NCBI RefSeq assembly: GCF_001665605.1
Contig: NZ_LZSV01000026.1
Span: forward strand, 1 to 64,000
Source of the DNA: Mycobacterium sp. 852014-50255_SCH5639931
GTDB lineage: Bacteria; Actinomycetota; Actinomycetes; Mycobacteriales; Mycobacteriaceae
Length of the DNA: 64,000 bases
Direction of reading: 5' to 3'
Shown here: one piece after another, positions 8,163 through 20,960 of the stretch
How positions within the stretch are numbered: the stretch's first letter is position 1
Layout: each line of letters starts with the position of its first letter
Program-made: the position numbers and the translations under genes
Notes under the pieces: model-generated
What the model saw: the letters and a program-made list of their open reading frames with translations, nothing else
Told to the model about the DNA's origin: nothing
Databases searched by the model: none

Positions 8163-8185
8163 CCCGTCAACCTAGCGCCTGGGTC
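8163..8185 (-). promoter_or_regulatory. fabG1-inhA promoter/leader region
   Basis: Reading the minus strand toward the GTG at 8162, the sequence CGCTAGGTTGACGGG closely matches the M. tuberculosis mabA-inhA leader. The bases corresponding to -15 (8177, C on the minus strand) and -8 (8170, T) are the susceptible-type bases. TAGGTT is the likely -10 element. The promoter assignment is by similarity. Confidence 0.7.
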
Positions 8186-8235
8186 CCGCGTGGTTGAAAT
8201 GTCCCCCTGGGATGTAGCCCGAGTCACGCTGGCGT

Positions 8236-8264
8236 GTCCCCCCGCAAGCGGGCGGTACCCCCAG
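8236..8264 (-). repeat. Interspersed repeat, family 2, copy 2
   Basis: On the minus strand this reads CTGGGGGTACCGCCCGC followed by TTGCGGGGGGAC. It is a near-copy of 5475-5502 in the opposite orientation. It lies in the 122-base gap between fabG1 and the VWA gene, where M. tuberculosis has an additional annotated gene. Confidence 0.8.
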
Positions 8265-8284
8265 CTCGGGGTCAAAGGGGGCAA

Positions 8285-9292
8285 CTACGTCGGCAGGCGG
8301 CGGTTGATGAGCAGCGCCGCCAGGGCCGCCAACGCCAACACCAGCGCACCCAGCCGCACCCAGCCGACGCTGGCGTCGCCTTTGATCGTCTCGTAGCCGA
8401 TCTGCTGCTGCAGCGTCGCGTACACGTTTTTCAGCTCGGTCAAGCTACCGGCGCTGTACCAGCTCCCGCCGGAGAGCTCGGCAACCTTCTTCATCGTGGA
8501 ATCGTCGACGGGCACCGGCTGGCGCTGGTCGTTGATCTCGACGAAGCCATACGGGGTGCCGAACGAAATCGTCGAGATGGGCACACCCTGGTCTTTGGCG
8601 GTGCGCGCGGCGGTGAACGCGCCCTTCGGGTTGTCCGGGTTGGTCGGCATCGTCTCCTTGCCGTCGGAGAACAACACGATGCGCGCCGGCGGCGGCTTGT
8701 CGCCACCCCCGATCACCGCGCCCACGGTCGCGATGGCCTGCAACGCGGTGAAGATGCCCTCGCCCGTGGCGGTGCGGTCGGCGAACTGCAGCTTGTCCAG
8801 CCCGTTCTTGGTCGCCTCCCGGTTGGTTGTCGGTTGCACCAGCACGGTGGCGGTCCCCGCATACTCGATCAGCCCCAGGTTGATGCCCGGTGTCAGCTCG
8901 TCGGCGAACTGCTTGGCCGCCTCCTGTGCGGCCGCCATCCGGTTGGGCTGCACGTCGGTGGCCCGCATCGACTGCGACACGTCGATCACCAGCATCACCA
9001 CCGCGCGGTTGCGTGGAATGCGGACGTCGTGCGTCGGCCCGGCCATCGCGATGGTGAACAGCACCAGCGACGCCACCAGCAGGATGGCCGGCACGTGCCG
9101 CCACCGCGAAGGCCGTTTGGGCGCAACGCTTTCCAACAGCTCCATGTTGGCGAATCGCAGCATCCGCCGCTGTCGCGCCAGCTGCATGAGCACATACATC
9201 GCGGCGAGCCCGGCGACGACAAGCAGGAACAGGAAGAACCACGAGTGTTCGAAGCCCGACAAGGACATCGGGCCGAAAAGCGGCAATGTCAC
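8285..9292 (-). CDS. VWA-domain membrane protein, MoxR-associated (Rv1481-like)
   Basis: This 335-residue protein is anchored by N-terminal helices (about 14-35 and 60-80) and a C-terminal helix (LGALVLALAALAALLINRRLPT). Between them is a von Willebrand A domain (about 88-290) with an intact MIDAS motif DVSQS and the downstream acidic residue in FSDGKET. The GTG at 9292 overlaps the preceding stop and matches the length of the M. tuberculosis protein. MoxR/DUF58/VWA systems are thought to act in protein maturation or envelope integrity; the substrate here is unknown. Confidence 0.93.
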   Translation of the reverse strand: MTLPLFGPMSLSGFEHSWFFLFLLVVAGLAAMYVLMQLARQRRMLRFANMELLESVAPKRPSRWRHVPAILLVASLVLFTIAMAGPTHDVRIPRNRAVVMLVIDVSQSMRATDVQPNRMAAAQEAAKQFADELTPGINLGLIEYAGTATVLVQPTTNREATKNGLDKLQFADRTATGEGIFTALQAIATVGAVIGGGDKPPPARIVLFSDGKETMPTNPDNPKGAFTAARTAKDQGVPISTISFGTPYGFVEINDQRQPVPVDDSTMKKVAELSGGSWYSAGSLTELKNVYATLQQQIGYETIKGDASVGWVRLGALVLALAALAALLINRRLPT

Positions 9293-10238
9293 TGCCGCCC
9301 CGCCAATGCACCGCGCCTGCGGGACTCGACGAAACGGACGATGTCGGCGATCCAATCGCGGTCGGTGCGCAGCGTCAGCACCGGGGCCCCGCAGCTGCGG
9401 ATGGTGCGCGCCACCTCGGCGCGGTGCGCCGCGGCCGCCTTGGCGAAATCGTCACGCAGCTGCGCATCGATGGTGAATTCGCGGGTCACGCCGGACTCGG
9501 CGTCCTGCAGCACGACGTCGCCGATGTCGGGCAGTTCGACGTCGCGAGGGTCGAGCACCTCAATGGCAAGCACCTCGTGCCGTGCCGCGATCGCGCGCAG
9601 CGGGCGCATCCAGTTGATCGGCCCGAGGAAGTCGCTGATGATCACCGCCATGCCGCGGCGGCGTTCCGGGCGGCGCAACGCGTCGATGGCCATCGCCAGG
9701 TCACCGCGCACCCCGACCGGCGCCCTGGGGGTGGTGGCGATGGTGCGCAGCAGCGTCTGCTCGTGCTGGCGCCCGGAGCGCGCCGGGACCCGGACCATCG
9801 TCTCGCCGTTGGCGATCAGCGCGCCCAGCCGGTTGCCGCCGCCGCTGTTGAGGAACGTGATCGCGGCCGCGGCCGCGACCGCCAGGTCCCGCTTCTCGCA
9901 CCCGACGGTGCCGAAGTCCAGGCTGGCCGACATGTCGACCACCATCCAGGTCTCCAGCTCGCGGTCGGCGATCATCTGCCGGACGTGGGGGTGCATGGTG
10001 CGCGCGGTCACGGCCCAGTCCATCCGCCGGACGTCGTCGCCGGGCTGGTACTCGCGTGACTCCCCCGGCTCCGAGCCCGGCCCGGGGATCAGGCCGAGGT
10101 GGTCGCCGTGCAGGACGCCGTCGAGCTTGCGCTTGACCGTCAGCTCGAGCTGCCGCAGCGCCGCCGCCAGCTTCGGGTCGACGATCTGCCCGCGCTGCAT
10201 CGATGGCGGATGCGGCACCGCCGGCTGCTGGGGGTCGG

Positions 10239-10242
<4 letters not shown>
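9289..10242 (-). CDS. DUF58 protein, MoxR partner (Rv1480-like)
   Basis: This 317-residue soluble protein has the DUF58 core. The motif REYQPGDDVRRMDWAVTAR (about 63-81) is diagnostic for the family, and a degenerate VWA-like fold follows (TWMVVDMSASLDFG). It sits between moxR1 and the VWA gene, overlapping both by 4 bases (GTGA or ATGA type), so the three proteins are made together. It is probably an adaptor or effector of the MoxR AAA+ ATPase. Confidence 0.93.
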
Positions 10243-11372
<1,130 letters not shown>

Positions 11373-11524
11373 CAATAACCCTCCACAGCTCAATCGGACA
11401 CGACTGCTTGCACCACGACTTTCGTGGGGCCGCGACGTGCCCGCGTCCAACTATTCCAGGCCCGCCGGATTCCGTCGACGCTGGTGGTTCGCCCCCGGGA
11501 TCCCGCCGGGCGAACACACCTGGA

Positions 11525-12259
11525 TCAGTACTCGATGATCCTAGTCAGGAACGGCGTCATGCCGGGCGTGCGAACCGGGCTGACGGTCACCTTGCCGGCG
11601 AGGCTGGACGCCTCCAGCATCTGGCCGTTGCCCAGATACATGGTGACGTGCTGGCCGCCGTTCGGCCCGTAGAAGATGAGGTCACCGCGCCTGGCCTGGT
11701 CCTGCGGGATGTGCCGGCCCGCGTTGTACTGGTCACCGGAGAACCGCGGGATCAGCACGCCGGCCCCGGCGAAGCCGTAGCGCATCAGCCCCGAGCAGTC
11801 GAAGCCGTTGATGTTGGCGCCGTCGCCGACGCCCTTGCTGGGACCGTCCAGCGAGCCACCACCCCACGAGTACGGGACGCCCATCTGCGACCCCATCCGC
11901 TTGATCACGTACTCGATGGCCTGCCGACCGTAGACACGCGGGATCTTGCCGCCGGGATTGGTGGGGCTGGCCGCGGTGGGAGCCGGGTCGCCCAGGATGT
12001 TGATTCCGAGGCCGCCGAGGAATTGCCTGCCCAGGTCCATCGTCGTTTGGGTGGCCTGCGCAGTGGCCTGCAGCGAGGCGTTGGCGACGGCAAGCGGGTC
12101 CCCGGGGGCGCCCGCGCTGATCGTCGCCGGCAGGGTGGGATCCCACCCGCCGGGGTCGCCCACGGCGATGGGCGTCGGGGCGGCGACAGACAACATCAGC
12201 CCGGTCACCACGGTGGTGATCCAGGCGAAGTTGATCAGACGAATCCGCTTGCGGCGCAT
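11525..12259 (-). CDS. ripB: NlpC/P60 peptidoglycan endopeptidase RipB
   Basis: This is a secreted D,L-endopeptidase that cuts peptidoglycan stem peptides. It has 244 residues from the ATG at 12259, which aligns with the M. tuberculosis start; an in-frame ATG at 12280 would add 7 residues. The signal peptide occupies about residues 1-33. The NlpC/P60 domain is about 110-244, with Cys155 (GFDCSGL), His204 (GQHVTMY) and Glu216 as the catalytic triad. It lacks the coiled-coil inhibitory region of RipA. It lies 25 bases downstream of ripA and is nearly identical to it over the catalytic domain, so the pair arose by tandem duplication. Confidence 0.96.
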   Translation of the reverse strand: MRRKRIRLINFAWITTVVTGLMLSVAAPTPIAVGDPGGWDPTLPATISAGAPGDPLAVANASLQATAQATQTTMDLGRQFLGGLGINILGDPAPTAASPTNPGGKIPRVYGRQAIEYVIKRMGSQMGVPYSWGGGSLDGPSKGVGDGANINGFDCSGLMRYGFAGAGVLIPRFSGDQYNAGRHIPQDQARRGDLIFYGPNGGQHVTMYLGNGQMLEASSLAGKVTVSPVRTPGMTPFLTRIIEY

Positions 12260-12284
12260 AGCTCCCCGTTCAGTGCTCATTCGT

Positions 12285-13721
12285 TCACCACTCGATGTAG
12301 CGGACCACGTAGGGCGTCATACCGCTGGTGCGCACTGGCGCGACACGGACCTTCAGACCGATGTCGGGAGCCTCGAGCATCTGGCCGTCACCGAGGTAGA
12401 TCGTCACGTGCTGGCTGCCGCCGGGGCCGTAGAAGATCACGTCGCCGCGGCGCATCTGCGAGGACGGGATCTTGCGGCCCAGGTTGTACTGCGAGCCCGA
12501 GTAGTGCGGCAACTTGATGCCCACCCCGGCGAAGGAGTACAGGACCAGCCCCGAACAGTCGAAGCCGGTGATGCCGGCCCCGGAGTCGATGCCCTTGCTC
12601 GGCCCGGCCGCGTTGCCGCCGCCCCAGGAGTAGGGCACGCCGATCTGCGACATCCCGCGCCGGATCACGTACTCGCTGGCCTGTCGCCCGTAGACCCGGG
12701 GGATCCGCCCGGACGTTCCACCCGGCGCCGCATTGGTGATGCCGGTGTCGTCGGGCTTGAGGATGCCGATCTGCTGCAGGAAGTTGCGGCCCAGCCCGGC
12801 GGTGACCTGCGTCGAGGTGGCCGAGATGCCCAGCACCTGGTTGATGACCGCGATCGGGTCACCCGGGACGTTCGCGCTGGGAATCATCGGCAGGGTGGGG
12901 TCCCACCCACCGTCCCAGCGGCGGGCCCCGGCGTGCGGCGCCGGCGCGCCCGGCGAGCCGGTCTCCCACCGGTCGCCCGACGCCGGAGCTGCGGGACCGC
13001 CCGGGCCGGAAGCCCATTGCCGTTTGGCCGCTTCGAGTTTGGCCTGAGCCTCGTCACGTTCGGCGGCCAGGCGAGCGACCTGGTCGCGCTGTTCGTCGAA
13101 CTTACGCTTGGAATCGGTCAGCGCCGCCACCGCGGCATCCTGACTGCCCTTGGCGTCGGCCGCGGCTTTGTCGGCCTTCCGCTTGGCCAGCCGCGCCGCC
13201 GATTCGTTGTTCACCTGTTCGGTCCGCGCCCGCTGCAGCTTGGCCATCACCGTCTGGGAACTCGCGGACAAAGTCTTGGCGGCCGCCTCGGTGGCGATGA
13301 TGTCGTCGGGGCTGCTGGCGGTCAGGTAAGCGCTCGACGGGCCATTCATATAGGTGGCCGCCGCGAACGTGTCGAACCGCTGCTGCGCCGCGGCGATCGC
13401 GGCGTTGGCGTCTTTGACCGACTGCTGGCTGGTCTCCAGATCGTGTTGGGCGGCGGCGGCGTTGTCGCGGGAGGTCTCGACGTCGACCAGTGCCTTATTG
13501 ACGCTCTCCTGTTCGGTCTGAATTTCGGCGCTCAGGTTTTCCAGGCGCTGGTTGGCCTTGGCGACGTTGGCGATCAACCCGGCCAAGCTGTCGGCCGCGG
13601 GATCACCGTGTGCGAGCCCGGGCGTGCACAGCAGCAGGGCCACGCTCACGACCGACGGCACGACCGGCCGGACCAGCCTTGCGACCGGCTGCGCAGTAGA
13701 GCCCCGGCGTGTGCGTCTCAT
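12285..13721 (-). CDS. ripA: NlpC/P60 peptidoglycan endopeptidase RipA
   Basis: This 478-residue septal hydrolase is needed for daughter cell separation in mycobacteria. The signal peptide is about 1-39 (LCTPGLAHG). A long coiled coil (about 40-245) acts as the autoinhibitory/interaction region in the M. tuberculosis protein. A Pro/Gly/Ala linker (about 238-270) follows, then the NlpC/P60 domain (about 345-478) with Cys389, His438 and Glu450. It is six residues longer than the M. tuberculosis protein, with exact offset of the catalytic residues. A 240-base leader separates it from the gene upstream, suggesting its own promoter. Confidence 0.97.
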   Translation of the reverse strand: MRRTRRGSTAQPVARLVRPVVPSVVSVALLLCTPGLAHGDPAADSLAGLIANVAKANQRLENLSAEIQTEQESVNKALVDVETSRDNAAAAQHDLETSQQSVKDANAAIAAAQQRFDTFAAATYMNGPSSAYLTASSPDDIIATEAAAKTLSASSQTVMAKLQRARTEQVNNESAARLAKRKADKAAADAKGSQDAAVAALTDSKRKFDEQRDQVARLAAERDEAQAKLEAAKRQWASGPGGPAAPASGDRWETGSPGAPAPHAGARRWDGGWDPTLPMIPSANVPGDPIAVINQVLGISATSTQVTAGLGRNFLQQIGILKPDDTGITNAAPGGTSGRIPRVYGRQASEYVIRRGMSQIGVPYSWGGGNAAGPSKGIDSGAGITGFDCSGLVLYSFAGVGIKLPHYSGSQYNLGRKIPSSQMRRGDVIFYGPGGSQHVTIYLGDGQMLEAPDIGLKVRVAPVRTSGMTPYVVRYIEW

Positions 13722-13961
13722 TCGACTCAGGTCTCCTACGGCTCAACGCGACGGGCGGCGCCGGCCACAGAGTTCGTTAAGGGCGCCAAAGACAACACCA
13801 GCATCATTTGCACCGTACGTCACACCTTTGGGCGTGCAAACGCTCCACAGAAATCGCACTCTCTACGTGCGTTTAATGTGACCGAACAGTTATCTACCGT
13901 GTTTGCCGCGACGACGTCCGGGGGGCCGACCGATGGGGCCGGCTGGGGCGGATGCGCGTGG
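13722..13961. other. Intergenic region upstream of ripA
   Basis: This AT-richer stretch of 240 bases lies between ripA and the membrane protein gene upstream, both on the minus strand. It probably holds the ripA promoter. I could not identify a convincing -10/-35 pair or MtrA site by eye. Confidence 0.4.
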
Positions 13962-14504
13962 CTAGGCCGTGTTGGTGGGCGTCACTTCCTGCGCTCCGGC
14001 CGAATCCGCCGGGGTTGCTGAGCGTCGGCTGCGCACCTGCAGGATCCGGGCCCCGACAGCCGCCGCGAGCACGGCGAGCAACAGGAAGATGGTCAGGCCG
14101 GTCCAGGGAAATTCCGGGGCGCTCAGCTCGTTGACGAAGTGTTGCGCCGAGACCACCGGGTTGCCCGTTTTGGCGATGTCCTCGCCGGCCTCGAGTGTCA
14201 CCCGCGGGAACTGGGTGCTGTAGCTGCCGACGTAGTTCGGGCTCAGCGTCAGGACGGTGGAGTCGTGGTAGTCGGCGCCGACCACGGTGGAGATGTCGCG
14301 CAGCGGGGTGTCGTTCGGCGGGTTGTGGTCGAGCAGCACGATCTTGAGGTTGATGCCCTTGGCATGGGCCTCGTCGACGATGTGCAGCAGGCCGGGCATG
14401 TCCGCCGCCGGCGCGCTGACGCCGGTGGCGGCGACCTGGGCCTTGACCGCGGTCATGTCGACGTCTTGCGGGATGTAGACGGGTAGGACCGGGTGCAAGG
14501 TCAT
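13962..14504 (-). CDS. Membrane-anchored conserved protein (Rv1476-like)
   Basis: This 180-residue protein has an N-terminal soluble domain (about 1-130) with alpha/beta character (INLKIVLLDHNPPNDTPL, LTLSPNYVGSYS). A single membrane helix follows (about 138-158, WTGLTIFLLLAVLAAAVGA) with a short charged tail. The soluble domain resembles the extracytoplasmic TPM-like domain, but I am not certain. It lies upstream of ripA, as in M. tuberculosis, and is divergent from acn. Function unknown. Confidence 0.85.
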   Translation of the reverse strand: MTLHPVLPVYIPQDVDMTAVKAQVAATGVSAPAADMPGLLHIVDEAHAKGINLKIVLLDHNPPNDTPLRDISTVVGADYHDSTVLTLSPNYVGSYSTQFPRVTLEAGEDIAKTGNPVVSAQHFVNELSAPEFPWTGLTIFLLLAVLAAAVGARILQVRSRRSATPADSAGAQEVTPTNTA

Positions 14505-14614
14505 GATGTCCCTCCTGCCGTAGCGCTACAGGCACCGTACGCGACTTCATTTCGGGGGGTTTAAACCGCCGACTTACGCGATAAGACTGGCCCTACGGGC
14601 GCCCCGCCGTAATG

Positions 14615-14630
14615 CAGGACAAGCGTACTG
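14615..14630 (+). promoter_or_regulatory. Candidate AcnR operator in the acn promoter
   Basis: CAGGACAAGCGTACTG fits, at every fixed position, the 16-bp AcnR consensus I recall from Corynebacterium glutamicum (CAGNACnnncGTACTG). It lies 64 bases before the acn start. A possible -10 hexamer TAAAGT (14632-14637) follows directly, so a bound repressor would block RNA polymerase. Confidence 0.7.
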
Positions 14631-14693
14631 TTAAAGTAGCACCGCACCGCCGACACGGCCCGTCGGCCGGAGAACTTAATCCCGGGAGTTGAA

Positions 14694-17513
<2,820 letters not shown>

Positions 17514-17522
17514 TCCCAAGTC

Positions 17523-18104
17523 GTGCCCAAGGTAAGCGAGGGCCATCTGGCGGCGCGCCGCCGCCAGATCCTCGACGGTGCTCGCCGCTGCTTCGCCGAA
17601 TACGGCTATGACAAGGCCACGGTGCGGCGGCTGGAACAGGCGATCGGGATGTCGCGCGGTGCGATCTTCCACCACTTCCGCGACAAGGACGCGCTGTTCT
17701 TCGCGCTGGCGCGCGAAGATGCCGAGCGGATGGCCGACGTGGCGTCGCGCGCGGGCCTCATCCAGGTGATGCGCGACATGCTCACCGCGCCGGAGCAGTT
17801 CGACTGGCTGGCGACCAGGTTGGAGATCGCACGCAAGCTGCGTAACGATCCGGAGTTCAGCCGAGGTTGGGCGGAGCGGTCAGCGGAACTGGCGGCGGCG
17901 ACGACCGATCGATTGCGCCGGCAGAAGGAGGCGCACCGGGTCCGCGACGACGTTCCCGGCGACGTTTTGCAGTGCTACCTGGAGTTGGTGCTCGACGGCC
18001 TGGTGGCCCGGGTGGCGTCAGGCGAAGATCCGCGCCGGTTATCCGCCGTGCTCGACCTGGTGGAGAATTCGGTGCGCCGCAACGACTCTGGGCCGCAGGC
18101 ATAG
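17523..18104 (+). CDS. acnR: TetR-family regulator, probable repressor of acn (AcnR-like)
   Basis: This 193-residue protein has an N-terminal TetR helix-turn-helix (about 12-58: RRRQILDGARRCFAEYGYDKATVRRLEQAIGMSRG... with recognition helix around GAIFHHFRDK) and an all-helical ligand/dimer domain. The GTG start is 9 bases after the acn stop. In C. glutamicum the TetR regulator AcnR lies next to acn and represses it; synteny and the operator match at 14615 support the same role here. The stop codon forms part of the palindrome shared with the convergent gene. Confidence 0.85.
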   Translation: MPKVSEGHLAARRRQILDGARRCFAEYGYDKATVRRLEQAIGMSRGAIFHHFRDKDALFFALAREDAERMADVASRAGLIQVMRDMLTAPEQFDWLATRLEIARKLRNDPEFSRGWAERSAELAAATTDRLRRQKEAHRVRDDVPGDVLQCYLELVLDGLVARVASGEDPRRLSAVLDLVENSVRRNDSGPQA

Positions 18105-18145
18105 CGTCACTGCGAACAAGGGGACGTGATTTCGCAGTGACGCTA
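18102..18145. terminator. Bidirectional stop-to-stop palindrome
   Basis: Arms 18102-18116 (TAGCGTCACTGCGAA) and 18131-18145 pair perfectly over 15 bp with a 14-base loop. The outer three bases of each arm are the TAG stop codons of the two convergent genes. It probably terminates transcription in both directions. Confidence 0.8.
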
Positions 18146-18352
18146 GACCCGCGCGGATCGCGAGGTGTGGTTGGGCCCGCCGCGGCCGCGCATCGTGGCG
18201 CCGGCCTGGAGCAGCATGCTGTGCACCGATCCGTACGACCTGCCGGTGGACGCGGCCAGCGTGCGGATGCTGGCCCCGCCCTCGTAGGCGTTGCGCAGCT
18301 CGAACAGCAACTGTTCCCGGGTCTGCTTCGACCTTTGCAGTGTCCTTTTCAT
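18143..18352 (-). CDS. Small helix-turn-helix protein (Rv1473A-like)
   Basis: This 69-residue basic protein begins MKRTLQRSKQTREQLLFELR. A helix-turn-helix follows at about 27-50 (GGASIRTLAASTGRSYGSVH), and the tail RGRGGPNHTSRSARV is rich in Arg and Gly. The ATG at 18352 is chosen because it matches the size of the M. tuberculosis counterpart; the frame is open 12 codons further. It is probably a DNA-binding regulator. It converges on acnR and lies downstream of the ABC-F gene after a 93-base gap. Confidence 0.8.
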   Translation of the reverse strand: MKRTLQRSKQTREQLLFELRNAYEGGASIRTLAASTGRSYGSVHSMLLQAGATMRGRGGPNHTSRSARV

Positions 18353-18445
18353 GGATGCCCTCCGCGCCCGAACACGATCGACAAGCACCCAGAGTAAGAA
18401 CCCGCCGTCGGCCGCGGGCGGAATTGGCCGAAAAGCACCCAGAAG

Positions 18446-20074
18446 TCAGGCGAGCTCGATCAAGTCCCGGTATTCGTCGGACCAGAAATCCTCGGTGCCG
18501 TCGGGCAGCAGCACAACGCGCTGCGGGTCGAGGGCTTCGGCGGCGCCCGGGTCGTGCGTCACCAGCACCACCGCACCCTGGTAGCTGCGCAGCGCGTCCA
18601 GCACCTGTTCGCGCGAGGCGGGATCGAGGTTGTTCGTCGGCTCGTCGAGCAGCAGGACGTTCGCCGTCGACGCCACCAGGCCCGCTAGTGCGAGCCGGGT
18701 TTTCTCACCACCCGACAGGGTGCCCGCCGGCTGGTCGAGTTGCGGCCCGCTGAACATGAACGCGCCCAGCAGGCCGCGCAGATCCTGCTCACCCGAATCC
18801 GGTGCGGCGTGCCGGATGTTCTCCCAGACGCTCGCGTCGTTGTCGAGCGTGTCGTGCTCCTGTGCGAAATAGCCCATGCGCAAACCGTGTCCGGGCTCCA
18901 GCCCGCCGGTGTCGGGCTCCTCGGTGCCGGCCAGCAGACGCAGCAGTGTGGTCTTGCCGGCCCCGTTCAGCCCCAGCACCACCACCCGAGAACCGCGGTC
19001 GATGGCCAGATCGACACCGCTGAACACCTCCAGCGACCCGTACGACTTGCTCAGTCCCTTGGCGACCAACGGCGTGCGCCCGCACGGGGCCGGGGTGGGG
19101 AACTTGATCCGGGCCACCTTGTCGGCGGCCCGCTCCTCGTCGAGCGCGGCCATCATCCGGTCGGCGCGGCGCAACATGTTCTGTGCCGCAACGGCTTTGG
19201 TGGCCTTGGCGCCCAGCTTGGCGGCCTGCGTGCGCAACGCGGCGGCCTTGCGTTCGGCGTTGGCGCGTTCACGACGCCGCCGCTGTTCGTCGGTGGCCCG
19301 GGCGTCCAGGTACTTCTGCCAGCCCATGTTGTAGACGTCGACCTCGCCGCGCACGGCGTCCAGGAACCACACCCGGTTCACCACATCGGCGAGCAGCTCG
19401 ACGTTGTGGCTGATGATGACCAGGCCGCCGGTGTGCGACCGCAGGAAATCGCGCAGCCAACCCACCGAATCCGCGTCCAGGTGGTTGGTCGGCTCGTCGA
19501 GCAGCAGGGTGGTCGACGATCCCGCCCCGGTGTCGGACGCGGCGAACAGGATGCGCGCCAGCTCCACCCGGCGGCGCTGCCCGCCGGACAGCGTGCGCAG
19601 CTTCTGCGTCAGCACCCGGTCCGGCAGTCCGAGGCTGGCGCAGATGCGGCTGGCCTCGCTCTCGGCGCCGTAGCCGCCCAACGCGACGAACCGCTCCTCC
19701 AGCTGCCCGTAGCGGCGAATGGCGCGGTCCCGGGCGTCGTCGTCGGCGACCTCGGCCATCAACGCCTGCTGCTTTTCCAGATCGGTGAGCAGAACATCCA
19801 GGCCGCGGGCCGACAGGACGCGGTCGCGGGCCAGCACCTCGAGGTCGCCTTCTTTGGGATCCTGTGGCAGATAACCGATTTCACCGGCGCGCGCGACGGC
19901 GCCTGCATACGGCTCGGTCTCCCCCGCCAGGATGCGCAGAGTCGTCGTCTTGCCCGCGCCGTTGCGGCCGACCAGCCCGATGCGGTCGCCCGGCTGAATG
20001 CGCAGATCCGGACCGTCGGGTGAGAGCAGGATGCGCGCACCAGCGCGGACCTCGAGGTCCGTGGCAGTGATCAC
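18446..20074 (-). CDS. ABC-F family ATPase (Rv1473-like)
   Basis: This 542-residue soluble protein has two ABC ATPase domains and no membrane segment. Domain 1 has Walker A GRNGAGKT (about 37) and signature LSGGQRRRVEL (about 163). Domain 2 has GLNGAGKT (about 358) and LSGGEKTRLAL (about 445). Between them a charged helical linker (about 245-310, ATDEQRRRRERANAERKAAALRT) corresponds to the ABC-F interdomain arm. ABC-F proteins act on ribosomes in translation or in antibiotic protection. Which applies cannot be read from sequence alone. Confidence 0.93.
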   Translation of the reverse strand: MITATDLEVRAGARILLSPDGPDLRIQPGDRIGLVGRNGAGKTTTLRILAGETEPYAGAVARAGEIGYLPQDPKEGDLEVLARDRVLSARGLDVLLTDLEKQQALMAEVADDDARDRAIRRYGQLEERFVALGGYGAESEASRICASLGLPDRVLTQKLRTLSGGQRRRVELARILFAASDTGAGSSTTLLLDEPTNHLDADSVGWLRDFLRSHTGGLVIISHNVELLADVVNRVWFLDAVRGEVDVYNMGWQKYLDARATDEQRRRRERANAERKAAALRTQAAKLGAKATKAVAAQNMLRRADRMMAALDEERAADKVARIKFPTPAPCGRTPLVAKGLSKSYGSLEVFSGVDLAIDRGSRVVVLGLNGAGKTTLLRLLAGTEEPDTGGLEPGHGLRMGYFAQEHDTLDNDASVWENIRHAAPDSGEQDLRGLLGAFMFSGPQLDQPAGTLSGGEKTRLALAGLVASTANVLLLDEPTNNLDPASREQVLDALRSYQGAVVLVTHDPGAAEALDPQRVVLLPDGTEDFWSDEYRDLIELA

Positions 20075-20095
20075 ATCTTCTCCCTTTTCCTACGG

Positions 20096-20905
20096 CTACT
20101 TGTCGTCGGTGAATACCGGCGGGCGTCGCTCCGCGCGCGCGGCAACCGCTTCTTCGAAGTTGGCGGTGAGCAGACGAACGAACAGCTGACCCAAGCCCTC
20201 GGCTTGCATGTGCCCTTCCAGGCTACCGGCGTCTAGTCCACTCCACAGTGTGCGCTTGGTCAACTCGATTCCCGGCCGTGAGAACGCCGCTATCCGCGCG
20301 GCGATGGCGTAGCAGGTGTCCAGCAGCTGCTCGTCGGGCACCTGGCACGACACCAGCCCGATGCGCTCGGCCTCCTCGGCGGTGACATCGCGGCCGGTCA
20401 GCATGATGTCGAACGCCCGCGACGAGCCGATGGCCCGGGGCAGCAGGTAGCTCAGCCCCAGTTCGCTGGCGGTCAGGCCGTTGTTGATGCCGGCCGCGCG
20501 AAAGTACGCACCCGTCGAGGCGACCCGGATGTCGGCGGCCAGCGCCAAACACAACCCGCCGCCGATGGCCGGGCCGTTGACCGCGGCGATCACCGGCTGA
20601 TGCAGGCGGCGCAGCCCCAGGATGACCTCGTCGAGGATCTCCATGGAACGCAGCGCGTAGGTCGGGCGGGTCAGCCCCTCGACGTGGGGCACAGAGCCCG
20701 CGGACTTGTGGTCGGCGCCCGAGGAGAAACCGCGGCCCGCCCCGGTCAGCACGACCACGCGCACCGAATTGTCGTACCTGACCTTCTCCAGGGCCTCTCT
20801 GAGCGGCACCATGACGTCGAAAGCCATGGAGTTCATCCGCTCGGGCCGATTGAGGGTTATCAGCGCGACGCCGGGCCGCGGGTGCTCTACCAGTACCAGA
20901 CTCAC
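20096..20905 (-). CDS. echA12: Enoyl-CoA hydratase/isomerase family protein
   Basis: This 269-residue crotonase-fold protein has the oxyanion-hole segments GFSSGADHKSAG (about 59-70) and NGPAIGGGLCLALAADIRVA (about 109-128). It probably acts on enoyl-CoA thioesters in fatty acid degradation. Position next to thioredoxin and the ABC-F gene corresponds to M. tuberculosis echA12. The expected second catalytic Glu region (AAGINNGLTASELGLSY) contains Glu in SELG, so catalysis is plausible. It lies 21 bases upstream of the ABC-F gene on the same strand. Confidence 0.92.
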   Translation of the reverse strand: MSLVLVEHPRPGVALITLNRPERMNSMAFDVMVPLREALEKVRYDNSVRVVVLTGAGRGFSSGADHKSAGSVPHVEGLTRPTYALRSMEILDEVILGLRRLHQPVIAAVNGPAIGGGLCLALAADIRVASTGAYFRAAGINNGLTASELGLSYLLPRAIGSSRAFDIMLTGRDVTAEEAERIGLVSCQVPDEQLLDTCYAIAARIAAFSRPGIELTKRTLWSGLDAGSLEGHMQAEGLGQLFVRLLTANFEEAVAARAERRPPVFTDDK

Positions 20906-20960
20906 CCAAGCAACCTAGCGCGTAGCCGAGCGCCGCCCTGCGCGCGCAGCGGTGTCGGGG

